From: Pseudochelatococcus contaminans
GTDB lineage: Bacteria; Pseudomonadota; Alphaproteobacteria; Rhizobiales; Beijerinckiaceae
NCBI RefSeq assembly: GCF_014195635.1
Contig: NZ_JACICC010000003.1
Location: 248,001 to 312,000, forward strand
Direction: 5' to 3'
DNA: 64,000 nucleotides
Below the pieces are notes generated by a model that was given only the letters and a program-made list of their open reading frames with translations, made no database searches and was not told where the DNA came from. Positions 16,520 through 25,813 of the stretch are shown one piece after another. Position 1 is the stretch's first letter, and every line of letters begins with the position of its first letter. The position numbers and the translations under genes are program-made.

Positions 16520-19045
16520 ATGACCGACAAATCGAAGAACGAGCGCGGCCCCGCTCGACGGCCCGGCGGCGATGCCGCGGGCCCGTCCAAGGGCAGAATC
16601 AGCCGTGGCGGACCTGCAAAGGGTGCGCCAAAATTCGGTGCCCCGAAGTTCGGAGGCCCGCGTCCGTTTGCCGGCGGCAAGGACGGCGATGCGAGATCCT
16701 CCGGGCGCAAGTTCGGTGAGCGGAAATTCAGCGAACGCAGCTCTGGCGAAGGCAGGTCCGACGGCGGCAAGTCGTTTGCTGGCAAATCCTTTGGCGGCAA
16801 GTCGTTCGGTAGCAAGTCGTTCGGCGGCAAATCCTTTTCCGAAAAGTCTTTCGGGAGCAAGCCCGCAGGCGACCGGTCCTTCGACAGGAAGAAGGAAGGC
16901 GGCAAGCCCTTCTCTGATAGACAGTTCTCCGGCAAATCATCGTCCGGGAAGTTCGGTGATGAGCGCCCCGCTCGTGCTGGCCGTCCGCGCGATGCCCGCG
17001 ATGCCGAAGCTGGTGTGCGTCAGGATGCCGGCGCGATCAGCCGTTCGAATGCGCCGGAGCGTATTGCCAAGGCCATGTCCCGCGCCGGCATCGCCTCACG
17101 GCGCGATGCCGAGGTGATGATCGCCGAGGGCCGGGTTGCGGTGAACGGCAAGGTGATCGACACCCCTGTCACCCTCGTCTCGCCCCAAGACCGCATCGTG
17201 ATCGACGGTGCCCCGATGCCCTCGCGTGACCGCACGCGGCTATGGCTCTACCACAAGCCGCGCGGCCTCGTGACCACAGCCCGCGATCCCGAGCGGCGGC
17301 CGACGGTGTTCGATGCGCTGCCGGAAGAGCTGCCCCGCGTGGTGGCGGTGGGCCGGTTGGACATCAACACCGAAGGGCTGCTGCTGCTCACCAACGATGG
17401 TGGCCTCTCCGGCGTGCTGGAGCACCCCGAAACCGGCTGGCTGCGGCGCTACCGCGTGCGCGCCTACGGCGACACCGATCAGGCCCAGCTTGACGCCTTG
17501 CGCGATGGCATCACCATCGACGGCATGCATTACGGCCCGGTGGAGGCCCTGATCCAGCGCCGGCAGGGCGACAATATCTGGCTGACGCTGGGCTTGCGCG
17601 AAGGCAAGAACCGTGAGGTCAAGCGCATCCTCGAACATCTCGGCCTGCGCGTGAACCGGCTGATCCGTATCTCGTTCGGCCCGTTTCAGCTCGGCGATCT
17701 GCATGAGGGCGAGGTTGAGGAAGTGCGCACGCGCGTTCTTCGCGACCAGCTTGGCGAGACACTGGCTGCCGAGGCCGGCGCCGATTTCGACGCCGGTTCC
17801 TTCGAGCCGAACGCGGCGGTGCGGTCACAGCGCGCGGGGGGCGAAAACCCGCCGGCCCGGCGCGAGGAAGCTTTCGAGGAGCGCTCGCGGCAGCGCGCTG
17901 TGTGGCGCGACGACCAAACGGAAGGCGAGCGCCCGCGCGGCAAGCGCATTCCCCGTCGCGGTGCAGATGCGCAGGTTGCCCGTCAGCACAGCGGCGAGCG
18001 TGTGCACGCTCGCGTCGGCGTCGTGACCGATCCCGGTGGGCGTAAGGTGAAGGTTGAGCGTATCGTCAACCCGCCCAGGCTGGCGGAACGAACCGTTCGC
18101 CCGGAGCGTGACGAACAGGATCGCGGCGGCTTCGCACCGCGCGGCGAGCGCCCGGCGCGCCGCTTCAGTGATGGTCCGCAGCAGCAGCGGCAGAGCTTCG
18201 GGGATCGCCCCCGCCGCTTCTCGGATCGCTCCGAAGGTTTTTCGGATCGCAGCGATGACCGCCGCCCCCGTCGCCCCGAAGGCGGTGCGGACGGCGAGCG
18301 CCGTTTCGAGAGGCGCGGCGAGCGTCCTGCGGGCGGCCGTGGTTTTGGTGACCGGAGCCGTCCCGAGGGTGATCGTTCATTCGGCGGCAAGCGGTTTGCC
18401 GATCGTTCCGAGGGCTTTTCGGGTCGCGGCGATGACCGCCGCCCCCGTCGTCCTGAGGGCGGTGCGGACGGCGAGCGTCGTTTTGAAAAGCGTGGTGAGC
18501 GTCCTGCGGGTGGCCGTGGTTTTGGTGATCGGAGCCGTCCGGAGGGTGATCGTTCGTTTGGCGGCAAGCGCTTTGCCGATCGCTCTGAGGGCTTTTCAGG
18601 TCGCGGCGATGACCGGCGCCCCCGTCGCCCTGAGGGCGGCGCGGAAGGTGAGCGTCGCTTTGAGAAGCGCGGCGAGCGTCCTGCGGGCGGTCGTGGTTTT
18701 GGTGACCGGAGCCGTCCCGAGGGTGATCGCTCATTCGGCGGCAAGCGGTTTGCGGATCGTTCCGAGGGCTTCTCGGGTCGCGGCGATGACCGCCGCCCTC
18801 GTCGCCCCGAGGGCGGTGCGGACGGCGAGCGCCGTTTCGAAAAGCGCGGCGAGCGTCCGACGGGTGGTCGCGGTTTTGGTGACCGGAGCAGGCCAGAAGG
18901 CGGTCGGTCTTTCGCTGGCAAATCGGAGGGCCGTCCTTCCGGTGGTAGGCCATTCGGCGGCAAACCATCTGGCGATAGGCCATCAGGTGGTCGCCCATCT
19001 TCCGACCGGCCGCGTGGCGGGTCGCGTCCGCCGCGTAAGTCCTGA
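16520..19045 (+). CDS. RsuA/RluB-family pseudouridine synthase with long Arg/Gly-rich extensions
   Basis: The enzymatic core isomerises a uridine in ribosomal RNA, in this family usually at the large-subunit peptidyl transferase region. An S4 RNA-binding domain lies at about 175-235 (ERIAKAMSRAGIASRRDAEV), followed by the synthase domain with catalytic Asp281 in GRLDINTEGLLLLTNDGG and the motif GLREGKNREVKRILEHLG. The N-terminal 170 residues are glycine/serine/lysine-rich with repeated KSFGGKSF-type units. The C-terminal 350 residues are arginine/glycine/aspartate-rich and contain four 59-residue repeats. These flanks should be disordered and may bind RNA. At 841 residues it is more than three times the size of E. 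coli RluB. The ATG at 16520 opens with a lysine-rich MTDKSKNER start. Confidence 0.9.
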   Translation: MTDKSKNERGPARRPGGDAAGPSKGRISRGGPAKGAPKFGAPKFGGPRPFAGGKDGDARSSGRKFGERKFSERSSGEGRSDGGKSFAGKSFGGKSFGSKSFGGKSFSEKSFGSKPAGDRSFDRKKEGGKPFSDRQFSGKSSSGKFGDERPARAGRPRDARDAEAGVRQDAGAISRSNAPERIAKAMSRAGIASRRDAEVMIAEGRVAVNGKVIDTPVTLVSPQDRIVIDGAPMPSRDRTRLWLYHKPRGLVTTARDPERRPTVFDALPEELPRVVAVGRLDINTEGLLLLTNDGGLSGVLEHPETGWLRRYRVRAYGDTDQAQLDALRDGITIDGMHYGPVEALIQRRQGDNIWLTLGLREGKNREVKRILEHLGLRVNRLIRISFGPFQLGDLHEGEVEEVRTRVLRDQLGETLAAEAGADFDAGSFEPNAAVRSQRAGGENPPARREEAFEERSRQRAVWRDDQTEGERPRGKRIPRRGADAQVARQHSGERVHARVGVVTDPGGRKVKVERIVNPPRLAERTVRPERDEQDRGGFAPRGERPARRFSDGPQQQRQSFGDRPRRFSDRSEGFSDRSDDRRPRRPEGGADGERRFERRGERPAGGRGFGDRSRPEGDRSFGGKRFADRSEGFSGRGDDRRPRRPEGGADGERRFEKRGERPAGGRGFGDRSRPEGDRSFGGKRFADRSEGFSGRGDDRRPRRPEGGAEGERRFEKRGERPAGGRGFGDRSRPEGDRSFGGKRFADRSEGFSGRGDDRRPRRPEGGADGERRFEKRGERPTGGRGFGDRSRPEGGRSFAGKSEGRPSGGRPFGGKPSGDRPSGGRPSSDRPRGGSRPPRKS
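18215..18922 (+). repeat. Four 177-bp in-frame tandem repeats
   Basis: Units begin at 18215, 18392, 18569 and 18746, each exactly 177 bases (59 codons) apart. Each encodes a segment starting RFxDRSEGFS, passing through GDDRRPRRPEGGA and ending RPEGDRSFGGK. Units 2-4 are the most alike; differences are mostly synonymous third positions, which points to recent duplication plus selection on the protein. Confidence 0.93.
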
Positions 19046-19056
19046 CGGTTCATCCC

Positions 19057-19617
19057 GTGCGTATCGTTGCCGGTCGTTTCAAGGGCCACGCGTTGGCTAC
19101 CCCGAAGTCGGATGCCATTCGTCCGACTTCGGATCGCCTGCGCGAGGCCATCTTCAACGTTCTCGCCCATGCCTACGACGATCCCGTAGCGGATGCCCGC
19201 GTGCTCGACCTGTTCGCGGGTACGGGGGCGTTTTCGCTGGAAGCGCTGTCGCGTGGTGCTGCATTCGCACTGTTGGTTGACGAAGGTGCGGAGGCACGCG
19301 GCCTCATTCGCACCAATACAGATGCGCTGGGTGTCGGCGGCCTGACACGTATTTTTCGGCGGGATGCCACGAAGCTCGGTCCCGCAAAGCCGATCGAACC
19401 GTTTTCACTGGTTTTTTGCGATCCGCCTTATGGCAAGCAACTGGCTGAAAAAGCCCTTGCCTCTGCTATCGAGGGGGGATGGCTCACGGCCGATGCCCTC
19501 ATTCTGGTGGAGGAGGCCGCGACGGCGGATTTTGCCTTTCCAGCCGGCATCGATGAAATCGAGCGGCGCGATTATGGCGATACGCGGCTTTACATTGGCC
19601 AGCGCAACATCGGCTGA
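19057..19617 (+). CDS. rsmD: 16S rRNA (guanine-N2)-methyltransferase RsmD
   Basis: RsmD methylates G966 of 16S rRNA during 30S assembly, using S-adenosylmethionine. The 186-residue protein starts with the family pattern RIVAGRFKGHALATP, then IRPTSDRLREAIFNVL, has the SAM-binding VLDLFAGTGAFSLEALSRGA and the catalytic DPPYGKQL. The GTG at 19057 lies 11 bases after the pseudouridine synthase stop, so the two are likely one operon; such pairing of the two genes is common in Rhizobiales. Confidence 0.95.
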   Translation: MRIVAGRFKGHALATPKSDAIRPTSDRLREAIFNVLAHAYDDPVADARVLDLFAGTGAFSLEALSRGAAFALLVDEGAEARGLIRTNTDALGVGGLTRIFRRDATKLGPAKPIEPFSLVFCDPPYGKQLAEKALASAIEGGWLTADALILVEEAATADFAFPAGIDEIERRDYGDTRLYIGQRNIG

Positions 19618-19623
19618 CGCAAT

Positions 19624-21528
19624 TCAGCTTCGGCCAAATAGCCTCTCGATGTCGGACAGTTTCAGTTCGACATAGGTCGGGCGGCCGTGGTTGCACTGGC
19701 CGGAGAACGGGGTCGCTTCCATCTCGCGCAGCAACGCATTCATCTCGTCCGGGCGCAGCCTGCGCCCGGAGCGCACCGAACCGTGACAGGCCATGGTGGC
19801 CAGCACATGGTCGAGGCGTTCTTCAAGCGCCCGGGCATCGCCCCATTCCGTCAGCGTGTCCGCAACATCGCGCACAAGGCCCCGGATATCGCCGCCGGCC
19901 AATGCTGCGGGCACTTCCTGCACCGCAATCGCACCCGCGCCGAAACCGTCCACCACCAGCCCGAGTGACGCGAGCGTTTCCGCGTGCGCCAGCAGCCTGT
20001 CTGCTTCCGAAGGGTCGAGTTCCACCACCTCCGGAAGCAGCATGAGTTGCCGGGCAATGCCATTCGCCGCGCGCTCGCGCTTCAGCCGTTCGTAAACCAG
20101 GCGCTCATGTGCCGCATGCTGATCGATGATGACGATGCCATCCGCCGTCTGGCTGATAATATAGTTGCCATGCACTTGCGCACGCGCTGCTCCGAGCGGC
20201 TGGACTTCATCTTCAGGGGCAACAGGCGCGGCGTCAGCCCGTGTATCCGCCGCCACCGGGGCAAACGCGGGGTTTGCGGAGGGCGCGGAATCGGATGGGC
20301 CAGCTTCGGCAAAACCAGCGGCTCTAGGGGATACAGGCGTGCGATCAAAAGGCGCTTGCCAGCCGGCAAAATCAGGTGCGACCGGGGCGGGGCGGGGCGG
20401 CGGTTCGAATGGCGCGGTGTGCAGGCCCGTATGCAGTCGAAGCTGCGTTTCCGGCACGCTTGCCTGTGCCCGTAGTGCTGCAAGCGTGCGCGCCCCGCCG
20501 GTTGAGGACGCCAGATGCCCCGCCCCGGAAATGGTCTGCTTCAATGCTCCGACGATCAGCCCCCGCACCAGCCCCGGATCGCGAAAGCGCACTTCGGATT
20601 TTGCCGGATGCACGTTGACGTCGACAAGGCGCGGATCGCACGTGATGGCCAGTACCAGCGCCGGATGACGGCCGGCAGGGAGGAAATCCATATAAGCCGC
20701 GCGCACTGCGCCCGAAACCAGCTTGTCGCGCACCGGCCGTCCGTTGACTGTGGCATGAACATGCGCCGCCGTGCCGCGATGATAGGTAGGAAGGCCAGCA
20801 AATCCCCCCAGCGCAACACCTTCGCGCATTGCGTCGACGGGAAGTGCGTTGGGCGCGAAGTCATCGCCCAGAAGGCGCACCAGCCGACGCAGCAGCGCCG
20901 CATCGTCAGCGCCCTCGGCGGGCAGGTCGATGGTGGAAAGATGCTCGCCCGCAACGGTGAAGCGCACGGCAGGATGCGCCAGCGCCAGCCGCTTCACCGT
21001 TTCCGCCACGGCCTGCGCTTCGGCGCGATCGGTCTTGAGAAACTTCAGCCGTGCCGGCGTGGCTGAGAAGAGGTCCGTGACCTCGATTCGCGTGCCCCGC
21101 GCTGCCGGGGCGGGACGCACAGGCTCCCGGCGGCCGCCGTCAACGATAATAGACCAGCCGTTATCGTCCTCGCTGTTGCGGGTGACGATGGACAGCCGCG
21201 CCACGGCCCCGATGGAGGGCAGGGCCTCGCCGCGAAACCCCAATGTACGGATGTCGAAAAGATCGCCGTCGGGAAGCTTCGAGGTGGCGTGACGCTCGAC
21301 GGCCAGTTCAAGATCCTGCGCGGACATGCCGTGGCCGTCGTCGGTGACGCGGATCAGCCGCTTGCCGCCGCCTTCGATCACCACTTCAATGGTGCGCGCG
21401 CCGGCGTCGAGAGCATTCTCAACCAGCTCCTTGATCGCAGCCGCCGGACGCTCGATAACCTCACCCGCGGCGATCCTGTCGATCAGCACGGGTTCGAGGC
21501 GGCGCACGGCGGCGGTGCGGCCGGTCAT
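19624..21528 (-). CDS. mutL: DNA mismatch repair protein MutL (endonuclease-type)
   Basis: MutL couples mismatch recognition by MutS to strand excision. The 634-residue protein has the GHKL ATPase domain at the N-terminus ([32 protein letters not shown]), a proline/alanine-rich linker at about 345-445, and a C-terminal dimerisation domain. That domain contains the metal-binding endonuclease motif DQHA-x2-E-x4-E starting at Asp469 and a QCNHGRP motif near the end. These are found in nicking MutL proteins and are absent from E. coli MutL, which relies on MutH. It is three bases downstream of pgi and probably co-transcribed. Confidence 0.96.
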   Translation of the reverse strand: MTGRTAAVRRLEPVLIDRIAAGEVIERPAAAIKELVENALDAGARTIEVVIEGGGKRLIRVTDDGHGMSAQDLELAVERHATSKLPDGDLFDIRTLGFRGEALPSIGAVARLSIVTRNSEDDNGWSIIVDGGRREPVRPAPAARGTRIEVTDLFSATPARLKFLKTDRAEAQAVAETVKRLALAHPAVRFTVAGEHLSTIDLPAEGADDAALLRRLVRLLGDDFAPNALPVDAMREGVALGGFAGLPTYHRGTAAHVHATVNGRPVRDKLVSGAVRAAYMDFLPAGRHPALVLAITCDPRLVDVNVHPAKSEVRFRDPGLVRGLIVGALKQTISGAGHLASSTGGARTLAALRAQASVPETQLRLHTGLHTAPFEPPPRPAPVAPDFAGWQAPFDRTPVSPRAAGFAEAGPSDSAPSANPAFAPVAADTRADAAPVAPEDEVQPLGAARAQVHGNYIISQTADGIVIIDQHAAHERLVYERLKRERAANGIARQLMLLPEVVELDPSEADRLLAHAETLASLGLVVDGFGAGAIAVQEVPAALAGGDIRGLVRDVADTLTEWGDARALEERLDHVLATMACHGSVRSGRRLRPDEMNALLREMEATPFSGQCNHGRPTYVELKLSDIERLFGRS

Positions 21529-21531
21529 GGT

Positions 21532-22884
21532 TCAGCCCTTGCCTTCGGCAAGATATTGCTTGGCAAGGATCTTGGCTTCCTCGACGGCCGGCTGGTCGAA
21601 GGGGTCGACGCCGAGCGCGTAACCCGCCAGCACCGTTTCCAGCAGGAAGTGCGCCAGCAGCGCGCCGACACTGAACTCATCGAGGCGGGAAAGGCGGATC
21701 TGCCGCACAGGCCGGCCATTGCTGGCGAATGTGTCGATCATCGCCAGCCCCTGCGCCGCGACGAGATCGCCGACATGTTTGCCGCCGAAGCCCGCTTGCC
21801 CGGCGCGCGCGGCAAGGTCAGCGTCGATAGCCGGCCCTGCGCCCTTTACGTCGAGGGTGATGACGCTGAAAAGCTTGTCATCCGGCCCATCGAGATAAAG
21901 CTGCTGCTGGCTGTGCTGGTCCACGGGGCCGAGCGCGCCCACTGGCTGCGAGCCCCTGCCATCCTTGCCAAGGCTTTCCGCCCAGAGCTGGATCCACCAC
22001 TTGGTGAAGCGCTCCAGCCGGTCCGTGTAGGCCATCAGCACCGTGATGCCTTTGCCCTCAAGCGCCGCCGCGACATTGACCGCCGCACCGGTCGCAGCCG
22101 GGATCTCACGCACGTCCTCAGCCGCGAGCGTGTCGATGACGCTTTTTGCCCCGGCACGAATCGCCGCGATGTCCAGCCCGGCAATGGCGGCCGGCAGCAG
22201 GCCGACATTGCTCAGCACGGAATAGCGCCCGCCGATGCCAGTGTCGTGATCGAGGAAGCTGACGCCCTCCGGCTCCAGCAGGTCACGCAGACCGTTCGCC
22301 TTGCCCTCGCGGCGCGGTTCGGAAATGCCGAGCACCAGCTCACTGATGCGCGGCCGCAGCCCCGCCTTGTCCAGCGCCGTGATAACAGCAATGGTCTGCA
22401 CCAACGTCTCGCCCGTGCCACCGGATTTCGACACCGCGAGCACGCGCGTCGTGGCGAGAGGAAGGCGCGCCAGCGTCACATCGAAGGTGAACGGATCGAG
22501 GTTATCGAAGAAATGCAGGCGCGGTGCGTCCACCCGTCCCAGCCCCGCAACCTGGTTGAAGCCAATCTGCGCCAGCGCCTGCGCGCCGAGGCTGGAGCCG
22601 CCGGTGCCGAGGAAAACGATATCCGTGACAGGCCCGTTGCCGAGAAAACGCGCCGCCGCTTCGCGGATGGCGGGCAGGTCATCAGCGCCCGCGGCCACGG
22701 TGATGAACGGCAGCCCGCCGGCGGCGACCTCCTTGTTGACCCGCCCCAGCGCCGTGCCGACCGCCGCGAAGGCAGCGTCGATGGCCGTGTCCGGCAGGCC
22801 CTTGCCGCCGACGCGGGAAGCCAGAGCCAGCTCGATAGATTGATCGTATGCCTTGTGATCCTTACCGGAATGACCGTGCGCCAT
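21532..22884 (-). CDS. pgi: Glucose-6-phosphate isomerase
   Basis: This cytoplasmic enzyme interconverts glucose 6-phosphate and fructose 6-phosphate. The SIS-fold signature FLGTGGSSLGAQAL and a second phosphosugar segment ending VSKSGGTGETLVQT are clear, as are NVGLLPAAIAGLD and GVDPFDQPAVEEAKILAKQYL near the end. At 450 residues it belongs to the shorter bacterial PGI form, not the 540-550-residue E. coli type. It lies between an M16 peptidase and mutL on the same strand. Confidence 0.93.
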   Translation of the reverse strand: MAHGHSGKDHKAYDQSIELALASRVGGKGLPDTAIDAAFAAVGTALGRVNKEVAAGGLPFITVAAGADDLPAIREAAARFLGNGPVTDIVFLGTGGSSLGAQALAQIGFNQVAGLGRVDAPRLHFFDNLDPFTFDVTLARLPLATTRVLAVSKSGGTGETLVQTIAVITALDKAGLRPRISELVLGISEPRREGKANGLRDLLEPEGVSFLDHDTGIGGRYSVLSNVGLLPAAIAGLDIAAIRAGAKSVIDTLAAEDVREIPAATGAAVNVAAALEGKGITVLMAYTDRLERFTKWWIQLWAESLGKDGRGSQPVGALGPVDQHSQQQLYLDGPDDKLFSVITLDVKGAGPAIDADLAARAGQAGFGGKHVGDLVAAQGLAMIDTFASNGRPVRQIRLSRLDEFSVGALLAHFLLETVLAGYALGVDPFDQPAVEEAKILAKQYLAEGKG

Positions 22885-22920
22885 GGGATCTCTCCGTCAT
22901 CTCTTCGAGGAATGGGGTAG

Positions 22921-24234
22921 TCAGGCAAGCCCTTCCGGCCGTCCGGCCGCGACAACAAGCAACTGGCTTTCGCCAAACAGCCTGTTGCCCACGCGCCGGA
23001 TGTCAGCCAGCGTCACGGCCTCGATCAGGCCGTTGCGGCGGTCGATGTAGTCGATGCCGAGATCGTCGAGCGCGATCTGCAACAATTGCCGGGCGATCTT
23101 GGAGGAGCTGTCGAACTGAAGCGGGTAGGAGCCGACAAGATATTGCCGGGCGCGCGCCAGTTCATCCTCGTCCGGGCCTTTGTCGACGAGCTTTGCGATT
23201 TCCTCGCGGATGACCGTCAGCGATTCGGCGGCGCGTTCGTTCTTCGTCGCGGTGCCGCCCACTACGAGGCCGGCGGCGCGGAACGTCGCCAGCGAGGTGG
23301 AGACGCCATAGGCGAGGCCGCGCTTCTCGCGCACTTCCTGAAACAGCCGCGACGTGAACGCGCCGCCGCCAAGGATGTGGTTGAACACGATGGCGGCAAT
23401 GAAATCCGGATCGTTGCGCAGCAGTCCCGGCACCGCGAACCGCAGCGAGGTCTGGGGCACGTCGACATCGATGATGTCGAGGCCGCCCGTGGCCAGCGGT
23501 GTTGCGGGCGCGATCGGCTGCAGATTCGACGTTGCCGGCAGGTCACCGAAGACGGCATCGAGGTGGGCAGCAAGCGTATCCGCATCGATGGCGCCGACGA
23601 CGCTGATGACCAGATTGCCGCGTGTCAGCGCCTGTGCCTTGATGCCGGCAATGATGTCGCGCGAAATGCCCGGAACTGTCTCGACCGTGCCCTTGACCGG
23701 AAGACCGTAGGGATGGTCGCCGAAAGTCGTCGCGAACAGAGCCTTGGCTGCCAACGCGTCAGGGTCGTTCGCTTCATGGCGCAAGCCTGCCAGCACCTGC
23801 TCGCGCACGCGCTCCACGGCGGAGTCGTCGAAGCGTGGCTCGACGACCGCGAGCCGCAGCAACTCGAACGCGCGGTCCTTGTTGCGCGCCAGCGTCTTGA
23901 GCGAACCGCGCCATGCATCGCGGTCGGCGTTGAAGCTCAGTTCAATGGCGTGCTCGGCCAGTTGCTCCTGAAACGCTTCGGAATCGTAGGGGCCGGCGCC
24001 TTCGTCCAGCAAGCTGGCGAAAATCCGCGACGCCCCGGCATGCTGCGCCTTGTCATGCGCCGCGCCGCCGCGAAAAGCGAACTCCACCGCGATGAGCGGC
24101 ACGGCATATTCTTCCACCAGCCATGCCTCGATGCCGCCTTTGGTAACGACGCGCTGCACCTTGCGCGGGGCGGCGTCCTTGCCCGAAATGGAAGCCTTGA
24201 GCGGGGTCTGGGAACCTGGATCGACAAGCGACAT
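22921..24234 (-). CDS. M16 family zinc peptidase-like protein lacking the HxxEH motif
   Basis: This 437-residue protein has the two-domain M16 (pitrilysin) fold but not its catalytic zinc motif: where HxxEH is expected, after FAFRGGAAHDKAQHAG, the sequence reads ASRIFASLLDEGAG. The C-terminal substrate-binding R/Y motif is kept (AFTSRLFQEVREKRGLAYG). It pairs with the catalytic M16 gene 48 bases upstream, resembling the alpha/beta subunits of mitochondrial processing peptidase. I infer that it is the non-catalytic partner that helps form a heterodimer. Substrates are unknown. Confidence 0.9.
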   Translation of the reverse strand: MSLVDPGSQTPLKASISGKDAAPRKVQRVVTKGGIEAWLVEEYAVPLIAVEFAFRGGAAHDKAQHAGASRIFASLLDEGAGPYDSEAFQEQLAEHAIELSFNADRDAWRGSLKTLARNKDRAFELLRLAVVEPRFDDSAVERVREQVLAGLRHEANDPDALAAKALFATTFGDHPYGLPVKGTVETVPGISRDIIAGIKAQALTRGNLVISVVGAIDADTLAAHLDAVFGDLPATSNLQPIAPATPLATGGLDIIDVDVPQTSLRFAVPGLLRNDPDFIAAIVFNHILGGGAFTSRLFQEVREKRGLAYGVSTSLATFRAAGLVVGGTATKNERAAESLTVIREEIAKLVDKGPDEDELARARQYLVGSYPLQFDSSSKIARQLLQIALDDLGIDYIDRRNGLIEAVTLADIRRVGNRLFGESQLLVVAAGRPEGLA

Positions 24235-24282
24235 GCGATAACCTCAAAAACTTGAAACAGACGGCCTGGACGATCCAGAGTA

Positions 24283-25629
24283 TCAGGCAGGCAACAGGTA
24301 GCCCGACGTGTGCGGCCGGGTGAGGAAACGGCGCGCCGCTTCCTGCACGGCGGCGGCGTCCACGGCCTCGATGCGATCCGTCCATTGCTGCACATCCGCC
24401 ACGGTTTCGCCGATTGCCAGCGCCGAGCCATAGATATGCGCCATATGCACCTGGCTATCCTGAGCATAGATCATTTCGGCGATGAAACGGGTGCGCGCGC
24501 GCTCCAGTTCCGCCTGCGATACGCCGGTGTCGATCAACTGCCTGATGACGCCGCTCACCGCCTCGTCAAGGGCATCGAGCGTGATGCCCGGTGCGGGAAC
24601 GGCATAAACGTCGAAGCGCGAATCGTTGAGCATGCTGGCGTGGTAGCCAGAGCCAGCGCCGACCGCGACGCGCTGGTCGAGCACAAGGTGACGGTAGAGC
24701 AGGGACGTCTGGCCGCCGCCGAGAATCTCCGACAGCAGCTCAAGTGCATAAGCTTCCGAGCCGGTTTGCGTCCGTGCGGAAGGCACCACCCAGCTTCGCT
24801 GAAGGTAGGGCTGTTCCACGCGTGCGTCCGATACCGACACGCGCTTTTCCGCAACCGCGGCAGGCTCCACGGCCCGCTCACGCACAGGGCGTGCGCCGCG
24901 CGGCGCGATCAGGCCATAAGTGCTCTCGGCCAGCCGGATCACGTCATCCGCCTCAACGTCGCCGGCCACCACCAGAATGGCGTTTTCCGGCGTGTAGAAA
25001 CGCTCATAATAGGCGACGGCGTCATGCCGATCGAGCGTCTCGATCTCATGGTTCCAGCCGATGATCGGCGTGCCGTAAGGGTTGTGGGTGTAGAGCGTCG
25101 CCGCCACGGCCTCATGCAGCTGGGCGGCGGGGTCGCTGTCCGTACGCAGGCGGCGCTCTTCCAGCACCACGAGCCGCTCCGGATCGACAACGTCGTCGGA
25201 CAGCACAAGGCCGGTCATGCGGTCGGCCTCATAGTGCATCATCGTGCCCAGGTGTTCCTTGGCGATGCGCTGATAATAGGCGGTGTAATCGTAGGAGGTG
25301 AAGGCGTTTTCCTGCCCGCCGAGGCTGGCGACGAGGTGCGAGAACTCCCCGGTGGGGTGGGTCTTCGTGCCCTTGAACATCAGGTGTTCGAGAAAATGCG
25401 CGATGCCCGACTTGCGGGCCGGATCGTCGCCAGAGCCGTTGCGATACCACACCATATGCGTCACCACGGGGACGCGCCTGTCCGGAATGACGACGATGTC
25501 GAGACCGTTGGCGAGGGTATGGGTGACCACTTCCGCTCCCGCCCCGGCTGTTCCAGCCGCTCCGGTGTCAGCCACCGTGGATGCAAAACGCTTGAGGGAA
25601 AGGCTCTTGCTCGCAACTGAACTGGTCAT
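24283..25629 (-). CDS. M16 family zinc metallopeptidase (catalytic subunit)
   Basis: This is an active-type M16 peptidase with the inverted zinc motif in GIAHFLEHLMFKGT (HFLEH), the downstream glutamate region EERRLRTDSDP, and a second domain. It is 448 residues from the ATG at 25629. The preceding frame can be read to a TTG at 25662, but no ribosome site supports it. The first 35 residues (KSLSLKRFASTVADTG) do not form a convincing signal peptide, so location is uncertain. It forms a pair with the catalytically dead M16 gene downstream. Confidence 0.9.
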   Translation of the reverse strand: MTSSVASKSLSLKRFASTVADTGAAGTAGAGAEVVTHTLANGLDIVVIPDRRVPVVTHMVWYRNGSGDDPARKSGIAHFLEHLMFKGTKTHPTGEFSHLVASLGGQENAFTSYDYTAYYQRIAKEHLGTMMHYEADRMTGLVLSDDVVDPERLVVLEERRLRTDSDPAAQLHEAVAATLYTHNPYGTPIIGWNHEIETLDRHDAVAYYERFYTPENAILVVAGDVEADDVIRLAESTYGLIAPRGARPVRERAVEPAAVAEKRVSVSDARVEQPYLQRSWVVPSARTQTGSEAYALELLSEILGGGQTSLLYRHLVLDQRVAVGAGSGYHASMLNDSRFDVYAVPAPGITLDALDEAVSGVIRQLIDTGVSQAELERARTRFIAEMIYAQDSQVHMAHIYGSALAIGETVADVQQWTDRIEAVDAAAVQEAARRFLTRPHTSGYLLPA

Positions 25630-25813
25630 ACACAACTCACAATGATGAAGGCGCATACTCAAGGCCGTGCAGCCTCTGGAGAACGATGCCGCCTCACGAG
25701 CGGAAGACAGGGCACCCCGGCCCGGCGCTGGAGTTGGCCGGTGTCCGGGGTGCCGTCAAGGTTATCAACTCTATATAGTCACGAATGCCCGGCCGTGTCG
25801 CGTGCGGCGGAAA

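Noticed and set aside
17983-19170. Long open frames antisense and out of frame in the repeat region of the pseudouridine synthase
   Set aside because: They mirror the 177-bp repeat in other frames. The true frame has S4 and synthase domains and a repeat unit that is a multiple of three.
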